Part shown: one piece after another, positions 52,291-60,761 of the stretch
Position numbering within the stretch: the first letter of the stretch is position 1
How the letters are laid out: each line of letters begins with the position of its first letter
Assembly (NCBI GenBank): GCA_900317745.1
Contig: ONHW01000011.1
Coordinates: 1 to 64,000 of the forward strand
DNA from: an uncultured Bacteroidales bacterium
GTDB lineage: Bacteria > Bacteroidota > Bacteroidia > Bacteroidales > Paludibacteraceae
Reading direction: 5' to 3'
DNA length: 64,000 nt
Program-made: the position numbers and the translations under genes
The notes under the pieces: model-generated
Told to the model about the DNA's origin: nothing
The model's input: the letters and a program-made list of their open reading frames with translations, nothing else
Databases searched by the model: none

Positions 52291-54027
52291 TTACTGCCAG
52301 CCGGGGTTGTTCTGATTGATGGCACGGTTGGTGTTGAGTTCCTGTTGCGGGATGGGGAAAAGCAGGTTACGCTCTGTGCGGGTCTTGAGCACTCCGCTGT
52401 CGTCCGTGCCGCCGATGGCGTTCATGGCGTCGAGGTAGATACCCCAGCGTATGAGATCCCACCGTCGATCCGCCTCGCATGCGAACTCCTTGGCCCGCTC
52501 CTCGATGATAGCCGATCGTCGGGCAGTCTTATCCGTGAGCGCACGGCTGCCTCCCATAGATGAGAGCAGGCTGTTCGAGCGTCGCTGCACCTCGTTCAGG
52601 TAACGTATAGCGTCGCCGGGCCGGTCAAGTTCGTTGAGTGCCTCGGCATAGACGAGCAGTACATCGGCGTAGCGCAGGAAAGGCCAGTTGGCGTCGGCGT
52701 TATCAATAGCGTTATCGGTGACATCCTCGTACTTGGTGGTGAACGCCAGGCACTGTGCATCGGTGGAGTAGTAATAGTTCACGCCATCGGCGAAGATACC
52801 TTCGGGGTCTTTGATCCAGTCGCCGTTGAGGTTGCGTCCGGTAGCCATGATTGTATATTCGTCGTCCTTGGGGTAATAGAATCCTGAGTTCGACTCGCGC
52901 TGGGTGTAGTTGCGCCAGCGGTGTCTTACGCCTCGTGTGATGCGGTAGTCGTCGTGGTCGAACAGGTCGTACCAGTGTCGCGTGCAGCCTGTCCATCCGC
53001 CGGACTGGATAAAGTCTGAGCCGGTGGCGGTCATGTATCCCTCGTACTGCGTATGTACAGATGTCTTGTAGGTGGCATCGCCGCTGACCGTACCGACGGA
53101 GAACAGGAACTCCGAGGCGGTGGCAGATGATTTCTTCCAGAGGTCGTCGTAAGGCAGCAGGCTGTGGCTACCGAACGTGCCATCTATGACGCTTTCCGCC
53201 CAGTCGGCAGCCTGTTGCCATAACTGGCGAGCGTCCATCGCCTCGTAGCCTTTGACAGCACGTTTGCTGAACGTGCGCGTCTGCAAGGGCGCATACCGGC
53301 GGTTGCCGTCGGTGTCGGTGTAGTACGGCGCGCCGGTGCGTATGATGACTTGCGTGCCTTCGGGCATAGCTGCCGCAGCCATTGTGGCATAGACCTTGGC
53401 GAGCAATCCTGCAGCCGAACCGGCACAGACGTGCCCGGCACGATACGCCTCGTGGGTGTTCTTGTACAGCAGGCGTGTTGAGGAATCCAGCAGGCTGATG
53501 ATATGCTCATAGACTTCGGCTACAGGTTTGCGCGGTTGGCTCCGGTCGAAGGTCTCCGTTTCGGGCTGAACGGGTATATCGCCGTAAGCGCGTACCAGCA
53601 GGAAATATGCGAAGGCGCGCTGAAAACGTAGTTCGCCGATAGCGTTGTTGCGTGTGGCATCGGTGATGTTCTTCATTGCGGCTATATGTCGCTCGGCGTT
53701 AATGCTGCGTCCGATCAGTCCGTAGCATCCTTTCCACAAAGCGTCGGTGAGGTCGGGTTCGCCCTGAAAGTTACCCGCGCCGAACGTGCCGAACAGCCAG
53801 TCGGGTCCACTGATATAGTCGGCATCGAACTCAAGCATACGCGGGAAGTACCCCCAGCAAAACATGTCGTATATCCACTTGGAGTAGGTGCCTGTGACCC
53901 ATGCATCGCACGCCTCAGGGCTGTCGCCCATACTGACATCGGTAACCAGGCTGTCGGGGTTCTCGTTGATCCAGGAGCAAGAGTAAAGACTCAGTGTTGC
54001 AATAGCTATAATAAACGCTTTTTTCAT
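52291..54027 (-). CDS. SusD/RagB outer membrane glycan-binding lipoprotein
   Basis: 578 residues from the ATG at 54027 (MKKAFIIAIATLSLYSC, lipobox Cys17). An upstream ATG at 54039 abuts the SusC stop. SusD features: RFQRAFAYFLLVRAYGDIPV, the TPR region with RAGHVCAGSAAGLLAKVYATMA, PFLRYADVLLVYAEALNELD and the C-terminal RTERNLLFPIPQQELNTN. It caps SusC and binds oligosaccharides at the surface. The operon position and neighbours point to mannan or galactomannan as ligand. Confidence 0.95.
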   Translation of the reverse strand: MKKAFIIAIATLSLYSCSWINENPDSLVTDVSMGDSPEACDAWVTGTYSKWIYDMFCWGYFPRMLEFDADYISGPDWLFGTFGAGNFQGEPDLTDALWKGCYGLIGRSINAERHIAAMKNITDATRNNAIGELRFQRAFAYFLLVRAYGDIPVQPETETFDRSQPRKPVAEVYEHIISLLDSSTRLLYKNTHEAYRAGHVCAGSAAGLLAKVYATMAAAAMPEGTQVIIRTGAPYYTDTDGNRRYAPLQTRTFSKRAVKGYEAMDARQLWQQAADWAESVIDGTFGSHSLLPYDDLWKKSSATASEFLFSVGTVSGDATYKTSVHTQYEGYMTATGSDFIQSGGWTGCTRHWYDLFDHDDYRITRGVRHRWRNYTQRESNSGFYYPKDDEYTIMATGRNLNGDWIKDPEGIFADGVNYYYSTDAQCLAFTTKYEDVTDNAIDNADANWPFLRYADVLLVYAEALNELDRPGDAIRYLNEVQRRSNSLLSSMGGSRALTDKTARRSAIIEERAKEFACEADRRWDLIRWGIYLDAMNAIGGTDDSGVLKTRTERNLLFPIPQQELNTNRAINQNNPGWQ

Positions 54028-54039
54028 AACTCTGAACAT

Positions 54040-57000
54040 TTAGAAGGTAAAGTTTATGCCCAATGCGTACGTTCTTGCGGAAGGGTAGGAGTAACTGTCC
54101 ACACCCGGTGTAGCGGCGTTGGTACCCCCGGCATTGACATCGGGTTCGAACCACGAGTAGCGCGTGAGTGTGAAGAGGTTGTTGACAGTGAAGTTGAAGT
54201 TGATCTTCTGTATCCACTTGGCAGGGTTGTGCCAGTCGTATGCCAGGGTCAGATACTTCATCTTCAGGAACGAACCATCCTCCACAAAGCGGTCGCTGAT
54301 CAGCCATGTACGTGTGTATCCGGCCGTAGGCTTGGGCCATGTAGCCCCGGTAGGATTGGCGGGTGTCCAGCGGCCGTCGTAGGCAGCCTTAGTGATATTG
54401 CCGATGTTCGACATGGTTATGTCGGTGAGGTTGTAGTTGAAAATATCGTTGCCGTACGAGCCTTGGAGCATGAACGCGAGGGATAGTCCTTTCCACGCCA
54501 GCCGGCTGGTCAGTGCAGCTGTGAACTTCGGGTTGGTGTTACCGATGATCGTCCGGTCGGCATCGGTGATCATGCCATCGTGATTGAGGTCGCTATAGAC
54601 GATTTCGCCCGTAGCAGGGTCTATACCGTCTTCTTTGTAGCCATAGAGCGTACCTATGGGGCAGCCGTTGCGCTGGAGGAACACCTGATCGGCTTTCGAC
54701 CACAGTGCGGTGGCGTACTGGTCGCCAGTCAGACCGCCGATTTTGTTGCGGTTGAGGCTGAAGTTCGCACCAATGTTCCACTGCCAGTCGCCGGATGGGA
54801 AGATATCATAACTGAGCGTTACCTCCACGCCCTGATTGGTGACATTACCGCTGTTCACGAGCATCTGACTGAAGCCCGAGGATGAAGGGATAGTAACGTT
54901 CTGCAGCAGATCGCGTGTATGCTTGAAGTAATAATCGATAGTGAGGTTCAGCCTGTTGTTGAGAAAACCTATATCCAGTCCTGCATCCGCCTGTGCGGTT
55001 GTTTCCCAGCGCAGATCAGGGTTGGTGGGGCCTCGCCAGTCGATCATCGCCACGCCGGATTCCAACGTGCCGTTGAACGGGTAGTTGGCTGCGTCGAGCA
55101 CTGTGAGTGTACGGTAGGCGCCTATGCCCTGGTTACCCGTCTCGCCGTATGAGAGACGCCACTTCCAGTTCGTCAGCACCTCCTGCTCCTGCATCCACGC
55201 TTCATCTATCATACGCCATGCGAACGCGCCGGAGAAGAACGGTGCCCACTTGTTTTTCTTAGCAAAGGATGAACTGCCGTCCACACGCGCTGAGGCGGTG
55301 AACAGATACCTTCCCATGAGCGTGTAGTTCACGCGCGCCAGGAACGACGCCAATGACATCTGCGTGCTGCTGCTGTTCACGGTAGCCTTGTCGAGTGCCA
55401 ACTGCATGTTCGCGTCCTTGGTAAGGTCGTTGGGGAAGTTGGTGGCGGTCATTGACTCGCTTTCGCCTATGCCACGTTCAAAGGTGGCACCGATCACGGC
55501 ATTGATTGAGTGATTGGGGTTGAACGTGTGGTCGAAGGTCAGGAGGGTCTCGGAGGTCAGCGACTTCCAGATGTTCGAAGCCTTGCCCGCCTTGCCGTTG
55601 TATGGCGATTTTCCCTCTTGCGTGTGGCGGTCGTAGTAGGTGGCACGGTGACCATCGTTGTATCCCAAGCCGAGGTTCTGCCGGAGCTTGAGCCACGGCT
55701 GGATCTTGAACTCCAGGTACGAGGATGAGAACCATGATATCTGCTTGAGCTGGTCTTTGGCACCGTTGACGTAGTTCAGCGGATTGGCAGCCAGCCAGTT
55801 CAGTTCGTCGAGTTGCTCGGTGCTCTGGTGCGGACCATAGGTGGCGGGGAAGATAAGCGAGGAGCGGATAATGCCCGTGTTCTCGCTGTTCGTGCGCTGG
55901 AAGTCCGTTGTGGCGTGTGTGAAGTGCTGCGAGGTGCCTATCTCGAACCAGTCGGTTATGTGCCTGCCTATATTGATGCTCAGTCCGTAACGCTGATAGC
56001 CTGTGTTCTTGATAATGCCTTGTTGCTGCGTGTAGTTGCCGGAGAACGAGTACCAGCCTTTTTCCGAACCGCCGCTGACGTTTGCGCTGTACTCCTGGCT
56101 ATAGCCGAGTTGGTAGATGAGTTGCTGCCAATCGGCACCCGCCACTTCGTCTATGTTGCCGTACTTGTCGGTGCGTGTGCCGGGATTGAGGAAATCTTCG
56201 GGCGCAGGGTTGTACTTGCCTTGGGTATAGACGTATCCCGAGCCTATGTACGGGTAATCCCACTCGCCCCGGTAGGGGTCGCGTTGTGTGCCGCCTTCGT
56301 AGGTACGGCTGTTGGCAGCAGCCTCGTTCTGGTAGAGTGCGTAGTGGTACGGATCGAGCATCTCTACCCTGCCGGCGATCTGCGAGAGCGAACCTTTGAC
56401 GCTCACTTCTACCGTTGGCCGGCTGCCGCTCTGACCTTTGCGCGTGGTGATGATCACCACACCGTTGGCACCGCGCGAGCCATAGATTGCCGTAGCCGAG
56501 GCGTCCTTGAGTACTTCTATCTTTTCTATGTCGTTCGGGTTGATCATCGATAGCGGCGAGGTCTGCTGGTTGTTGCCCTCGTTAGCGCCCGAAGCAGGCA
56601 GACCGTTGGGGTCGGCGCCGAACGGTACTCCATCGACTATATACAGCGGTTGCGAACTGGTGGTGAACGAGTTAGCACCTCGCACGGTGATACTCGTGCC
56701 GCCACCCGGGGCTCCGTCGGAAGATTTGACATCCACGCCGGCAATCTTACCCTCCAGGCTCTTGGCTATGTCCGCCTGCCCGCCTTGGCGGATGTCGTCG
56801 CCTTTGATCTGACTTACCGAACCCGACAGGTCGCGCTTCTTCATTACGCCGTAGCCGACCACCACCACTTCATCCATCAGCTGGCTGTCTTCCTGCAGTG
56901 TTACGCTGACCGATGATTTGCCCTTGATGTTAACGACCTGCGTTTTGTAACCGACCATTGACACTTGCAGGATGAACTTCCCGTCCGGTACATCGAGAGT

Positions 57001-57171
57001 AAAATGTCCGTCTGTGTCAGTGACTGTTCCGGTGGTTGTTCCGGCTACGATCACACTTGCGCCAATCGCCGGCTCGCCTATGCTGCCGTCGGTAACCGTT
57101 CCGGTGACCGTGACCTGTGCCATCGCAGCCAACGATAGCAGCAATGTGCTGATGAGTAAAAACTTCTTCAT
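54040..57171 (-). CDS. SusC/RagA TonB-linked outer membrane transporter
   Basis: 1043 residues. Signal peptide about 1-19. CarboxypepD_reg-like domain about 20-105 (VTGTVTDGSIGEPAIGASV ... VSMVGYKTQVVNIKG), then MDEVVVVGYGVMKKRDLSGS and the TonB plug about 115-230 (VRGANSFTTSSQPLYIVDG, NPNDIEKIEVLKDASATAIY). The beta-barrel ends in YALGINFTF. It imports bound mannan oligosaccharides with TonB energy. It overlaps the next upstream gene by one base. Confidence 0.96.
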   Translation of the reverse strand: MKKFLLISTLLLSLAAMAQVTVTGTVTDGSIGEPAIGASVIVAGTTTGTVTDTDGHFTLDVPDGKFILQVSMVGYKTQVVNIKGKSSVSVTLQEDSQLMDEVVVVGYGVMKKRDLSGSVSQIKGDDIRQGGQADIAKSLEGKIAGVDVKSSDGAPGGGTSITVRGANSFTTSSQPLYIVDGVPFGADPNGLPASGANEGNNQQTSPLSMINPNDIEKIEVLKDASATAIYGSRGANGVVIITTRKGQSGSRPTVEVSVKGSLSQIAGRVEMLDPYHYALYQNEAAANSRTYEGGTQRDPYRGEWDYPYIGSGYVYTQGKYNPAPEDFLNPGTRTDKYGNIDEVAGADWQQLIYQLGYSQEYSANVSGGSEKGWYSFSGNYTQQQGIIKNTGYQRYGLSINIGRHITDWFEIGTSQHFTHATTDFQRTNSENTGIIRSSLIFPATYGPHQSTEQLDELNWLAANPLNYVNGAKDQLKQISWFSSSYLEFKIQPWLKLRQNLGLGYNDGHRATYYDRHTQEGKSPYNGKAGKASNIWKSLTSETLLTFDHTFNPNHSINAVIGATFERGIGESESMTATNFPNDLTKDANMQLALDKATVNSSSTQMSLASFLARVNYTLMGRYLFTASARVDGSSSFAKKNKWAPFFSGAFAWRMIDEAWMQEQEVLTNWKWRLSYGETGNQGIGAYRTLTVLDAANYPFNGTLESGVAMIDWRGPTNPDLRWETTAQADAGLDIGFLNNRLNLTIDYYFKHTRDLLQNVTIPSSSGFSQMLVNSGNVTNQGVEVTLSYDIFPSGDWQWNIGANFSLNRNKIGGLTGDQYATALWSKADQVFLQRNGCPIGTLYGYKEDGIDPATGEIVYSDLNHDGMITDADRTIIGNTNPKFTAALTSRLAWKGLSLAFMLQGSYGNDIFNYNLTDITMSNIGNITKAAYDGRWTPANPTGATWPKPTAGYTRTWLISDRFVEDGSFLKMKYLTLAYDWHNPAKWIQKINFNFTVNNLFTLTRYSWFEPDVNAGGTNAATPGVDSYSYPSARTYALGINFTF

Positions 57172-58334
57172 TATTGCGCAGAAATTAATTCAATCTTAGT
57201 CAGAGTAAATCCCACACCCGTAACGATCAATCCGCGGGTCTTCACTTCGTCCAACGCAACGGAGTCGAACAGATAGACTATATCCGTGCCGTCGAGCGGA
57301 TACCAAACAGGCTCGGGTGCTCCGGTCAGTTCGCCCCATGTTCGGGTGTTTCGCAGGGAGAGTTGCGGAGTTGTGCCGGCTGCCTTGGCTGCAGGGTCGA
57401 GGCGGTAGGATATGATCAGTACATCGTTGTCGGTGCACTCCTGGAACGGGGCAGCGGTCAGCTTGAGATTGCCGCTCCAGTCGGCAGGAAAAAACTTTTC
57501 GCCATGGAAGAGTTCGCCGGGCTGCAAGACATATTCCTTCGGTGCACGCTGTGCTTCGGAGTAATCCTCGCTAACCTCGCCAACCTGCTGTACTATACCT
57601 ATTCCGTCGAGTCTGTACCCTGTTCCGCCAATGCGCATGGCTACGTTTCCGCCCGAACCTGCCAAGGCGAGTTTGAGCAAGGGCGCGTTATCATAGATGT
57701 ACCATGTATATGCCTCACCGCCTACCGGTACTCCGTCCAATGACGGGTCGAGTGCGTTCCATGTGAAGTCCATCAGTTTGGCGGCAGCGTTCGGCTTCAC
57801 CTTGCTTATATGCAGGCGCAGGCCGTCACCTACATGCAGGTCTTTCAGGCACGAGGCAGGTATCTCGGCGTTGGCGCTCCAGTCGTCTTTCATCACTACG
57901 CTCGGTCCGCTCCAGACTATTGTCTCACGGTAGTCCGAAGCCTCGCTGAGTGTGACCTGCAGGATCCGGTAGTCGTGACCACCGATGGCTATGCCGTGTT
58001 CGCGGGCTATAGCGAGTATATCTTCCGTCAGAGTCATGCGAAACGGACCGTTGATGCCGAAGTACCCGTACTCCGGTGCTATGCCCTGCCATGTCTTGGG
58101 GTTCTGGAACGCACCTTGTGCTGTGCGCTTGGCGTTGTCGTTATATACAGTAATTATATCGCCTGCGTGCGCCTGCGCGAAGTGTCGCGGCTCGAGTACA
58201 ATGTTGTCTTTCCACGCCTTGCCAATCGTCTTGGGTCCGATAAGGATAGTGCGCTCGACAGCAGAAAGAGTGCATACCGCTGCGCTGACAGAGCACAGAA
58301 CACAGATTCCTATAACACGTATTCCTAACCGCAT
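57171..58334 (-). CDS. Secreted protein made of three locus-specific modules
   Basis: 387 residues. N-terminal hydrophobic segment (about 1-26). Cysteines at its end could allow lipidation, but no clean lipobox is present. Three beta-rich modules: about 27-135 (RTILIGPKTIGKAWKDNIVL), 140-255 (TIVWSGPSVVMKDDWSANAE ... GGTGYRLDGIGIV) and 265-387 (ADWSGNLKLTAAPF ... GLIVTGVGFTLTKIELIS). Unlike its relatives it lacks the C-terminal tail. It lies between GH26 and SusC with a 1-base overlap and a 4-base gap, so it is part of unit 1. A periplasmic or surface glycan-binding role is inferred from the modules and position. Confidence 0.8.
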   Translation of the reverse strand: MRLGIRVIGICVLCSVSAAVCTLSAVERTILIGPKTIGKAWKDNIVLEPRHFAQAHAGDIITVYNDNAKRTAQGAFQNPKTWQGIAPEYGYFGINGPFRMTLTEDILAIAREHGIAIGGHDYRILQVTLSEASDYRETIVWSGPSVVMKDDWSANAEIPASCLKDLHVGDGLRLHISKVKPNAAAKLMDFTWNALDPSLDGVPVGGEAYTWYIYDNAPLLKLALAGSGGNVAMRIGGTGYRLDGIGIVQQVGEVSEDYSEAQRAPKEYVLQPGELFHGEKFFPADWSGNLKLTAAPFQECTDNDVLIISYRLDPAAKAAGTTPQLSLRNTRTWGELTGAPEPVWYPLDGTDIVYLFDSVALDEVKTRGLIVTGVGFTLTKIELISAQ

Positions 58335-58338
58335 ACTA

Positions 58339-59454
58339 TCACTTGTATAAGAGTTTGCTTATCTGTTCGCGGTCAATCACCAGTCCTGTGCCGAACGCGT
58401 CTTTCCACCACTGCTCACCGGCGAACCGGTGCTCATCGCTGTTGCCGGCGTTGTAGTTGTAGTCGTACCATGTCATGAACCAGCTCCAGCGGCTGCCTTC
58501 CGCCCAGATCTTCGACCATGGCGACATATCCACTTCATCCCCGTTACCGCACTCGGCGAGAGTGATCAATTTGTTTGGATACTCTGCTTGCAGCTGCTTG
58601 AACTCCTTGGCGAGCGGATACTGCAGGGCGTAGTAGTTGTCACGCCCTACTACATCCACTACATCTGCACCGGGATACCAGTCCGGGTCGTTCATCTGCG
58701 AGTTCCACACCCAAATAAGGTTGTTGAGTTTGTGGTAGTTAACCAGTCGGTCGTACATGAACCTCCACAGTTGCTTATAAACCTCCGCTCCTTTTGCTCC
58801 CCACCAGAACCACGCCTTGCCTCCGGCAAACTCTGTGGCGTTACCTGCCGCCTCATGCAGCGGTCGCCATATAACGGGTATACCGCGTTTTTGCATTTTC
58901 TTGAGGTATCCTGCCACTTGGTCAATATCATGGATCATACGCTTGTAATCTGCCGAGTTAGGGTCACTTACGGCGGCAGGATCGAAACTCGTCTGTCCTG
59001 GTTCGGTGCCCGGCGAGCATGTATAGTTCGTTCCGTTGTTTGCCGGCACCTGCCAGTGCCACATACAACCAACTATGCCGCCTGCGTCGTACCAGTCGGT
59101 GACGGGTGTGAGGTCGCTGTAGTCGAGCCAGCCTTGTTTGTTAACGTCGCGCGACGCGTGGATATTGATGAAGTCGAACACATTCAGTGCCGGATAGCGC
59201 CCGGTCCATTTGTAAACGTTCTCTGCTTCGCGGGTGTTCCAATCCACGTTCGCCACTACACCGGACAGTGCCCGCTTGCCGTACTCGCTGCACAACACAG
59301 CCCATAGCCGCTGCGTCTCGGCAGTGGCTTGCGCGTTGCATAAGGTATAAGTGACAGGTTCAGTAGTCGGTACGGGCTCAACAGCATGGCAACTGCACAC
59401 ACTGCACAACAGTACAAACAGAAGAATAGACTGACGGGAAAATAGATGTTTCAT
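58339..59454 (-). CDS. GH26 beta-mannanase, lipoprotein-like
   Basis: 371 residues from the ATG at 59454 (MKHLFSRQSILLFVLLC). Hydrophobic leader with SVCSC near residue 22 as possible lipid site. GH26 residues: acid/base Glu201 in WRPLHEAAGNATEF and nucleophile Glu301 in ITLAECGNGDEVD, plus KAWFWWGAKGAEVYKQLW. The segment ALSGVVANVDWNTREAENVY is typical of Bacteroides GH26. It is the first gene of unit 1 and directly behind the motif-bearing promoter, so it is likely the enzyme that starts attack on mannan. Confidence 0.93.
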   Translation of the reverse strand: MKHLFSRQSILLFVLLCSVCSCHAVEPVPTTEPVTYTLCNAQATAETQRLWAVLCSEYGKRALSGVVANVDWNTREAENVYKWTGRYPALNVFDFINIHASRDVNKQGWLDYSDLTPVTDWYDAGGIVGCMWHWQVPANNGTNYTCSPGTEPGQTSFDPAAVSDPNSADYKRMIHDIDQVAGYLKKMQKRGIPVIWRPLHEAAGNATEFAGGKAWFWWGAKGAEVYKQLWRFMYDRLVNYHKLNNLIWVWNSQMNDPDWYPGADVVDVVGRDNYYALQYPLAKEFKQLQAEYPNKLITLAECGNGDEVDMSPWSKIWAEGSRWSWFMTWYDYNYNAGNSDEHRFAGEQWWKDAFGTGLVIDREQISKLLYK

Positions 59455-59477
59455 GGTCGTATTTTGCAATTACGCTG

Positions 59478-59524
59478 CAAAATTACGAAAATTATACCAT
59501 AAACACCGACACAATTTTAGCAAA
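59478..59524 (-). promoter_or_regulatory. Mannan unit 1 promoter with conserved operator
   Basis: Minus strand: TTTGCTAAAATTGTGTCGG (59524-59506), exactly 20 bases, then TAATTTTG (59485-59478), 23 bases before the ATG. Matches the unit 2 promoter over 20 bases. It begins 2 bases past the stop of the AraC-type gene, which is the natural candidate for its regulator. Confidence 0.8.
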
Positions 59525-59526
59525 TA

Positions 59527-60411
59527 TTACACGATAACCTTTGTTTTGGCATATTTCTCCCGAAACTCGGTAGGCGAGCAGCCCTTTCGCGAGCGGAACA
59601 GGCGATTGAAATTACTCAAGGTATTGAATCCACAATCAAAGCAGATGGAGGATACCGGTTCATCCGTATCCACGAGTTTGCGCGAGGCGATACCGAGGCG
59701 CACATCTACTATATAGTCAGAGAGTGTCTTGCCGGTGCGGAGTTTGAAGAACCGTGAGAATGCGGTAGGTGACATGCTGACCATGGCACTGAGTTGCTCA
59801 AGGCGTATCTCGTCTGCATAATGTGCGGATACGTATTCTTTCACCCGTGCCACACGTCTGCTTTCGCTGGTGGTGCGCACCTGTGCGAACGATGAACTGG
59901 ACAGTTCGCGCGCGTTATCGAACTTCGACAGTTCGTGCAGGATATATGCCATTTCGATTGCAGCCTCAAATCCGTCGCGGATACTTGACAATCGCTGCAG
60001 GCGCGGATAGACACTCATGATTGCCGCCATGGGGAAGCACAAGCCGCGTTGTGCACGAACGAACATCTTCTGTATCGAACGGAAAGGATTGGTGGAGAGC
60101 ACGTTCCGAGCCTCTAAGTCTGCACCGAACTGGATCGTTATCTCATGTATATCCCGGCTCTGGCAGTGCCCTTGCGCCCATGTGTGTTCCAGATTAGGCG
60201 AGGTGATCAGAACGAGCTCATATTCGCCAATCTCTTCTACCGAGTCGCCCACTATGCGCTCGCAGCCGGCACCGTGCTCCACAAAGTTCAGTTCGCACAG
60301 CGTATGGCGGTGCAGCGGAAAGTCGCAACACGCCTTATGCCGGTCGGCTACGTACATCAGATCGTTCTCACCCAAAGGGGCTATTTCCTGCAATATTCCT
60401 CCGGTTTCCAT
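59527..60411 (-). CDS. AraC-family transcriptional regulator
   Basis: 294 residues. Cupin-like sensor half (HRHTLCELNFVEHGAGCERIVG, about 34-55). C-terminal AraC double helix-turn-helix about 190-290 (LEQLSAMVSMSPTAFSRFFK, then DYIVDVRLGIASRKL, ICFDCGFNTLSNFNRLFR). Such regulators bind a sugar and activate transport and hydrolase genes. It lies directly upstream of mannan unit 1 on the same strand, and no hybrid two-component regulator is in the window, so control of both mannan units is inferred. Confidence 0.92.
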   Translation of the reverse strand: METGGILQEIAPLGENDLMYVADRHKACCDFPLHRHTLCELNFVEHGAGCERIVGDSVEEIGEYELVLITSPNLEHTWAQGHCQSRDIHEITIQFGADLEARNVLSTNPFRSIQKMFVRAQRGLCFPMAAIMSVYPRLQRLSSIRDGFEAAIEMAYILHELSKFDNARELSSSSFAQVRTTSESRRVARVKEYVSAHYADEIRLEQLSAMVSMSPTAFSRFFKLRTGKTLSDYIVDVRLGIASRKLVDTDEPVSSICFDCGFNTLSNFNRLFRSRKGCSPTEFREKYAKTKVIV

Positions 60412-60446
60412 AGTTGCAAAAAAGTGTTATAGATACATTGATAAAC

Positions 60447-60725
60447 TTATAACTTGCCAAGGATGATCCAGGCGGCGAGGGCAACCTGCGCAAGCAGGAT
60501 AAGTGGTACACCGTAGCGGAATGAGGCGTGTAAGGTCTTGTGGTGAAAAACTACCACACCTAACCATGCGCCTATGCTGCCTCCGAATACAGCCGCCCAT
60601 AGCAGAGCAGCCTCTGAGATACGCCAACCACCGCGTGCTGCCTGCCACTTGTCAATGCCGTACATGCAAAATGTGACGGCATTGATAGTGACAAGGTAAA
60701 GTATCAAGTATTCAGCATTCAGCAT
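60447..60725 (-). CDS. DUF1294 membrane protein
   Basis: 92 residues, three membrane segments. DUF1294 features: YGIDKWQAARGGWRISE, LLWAAVFGGSIGAWLGVVVFHHKT and FRYGVPLI. Function unknown. Its start codon lies within a heptamer run (GTATTCA, GCATTCA, GCATTCT at 60708-60728), so the first residues (MLNAEY) come from repeat DNA and the true start could be further in. Confidence 0.85.
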   Translation of the reverse strand: MLNAEYLILYLVTINAVTFCMYGIDKWQAARGGWRISEAALLWAAVFGGSIGAWLGVVVFHHKTLHASFRYGVPLILLAQVALAAWIILGKL

Positions 60726-60728
60726 TCT
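60708..60728. repeat. Heptamer run at the DUF1294 start
   Basis: GTATTCA, GCATTCA, GCATTCT: three seven-base units covering the start codon at 60725-60723. Confidence 0.75.
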
Positions 60729-60761
60729 TATCTCGCTCTGCTCGAACGATTATTTCAGCTG

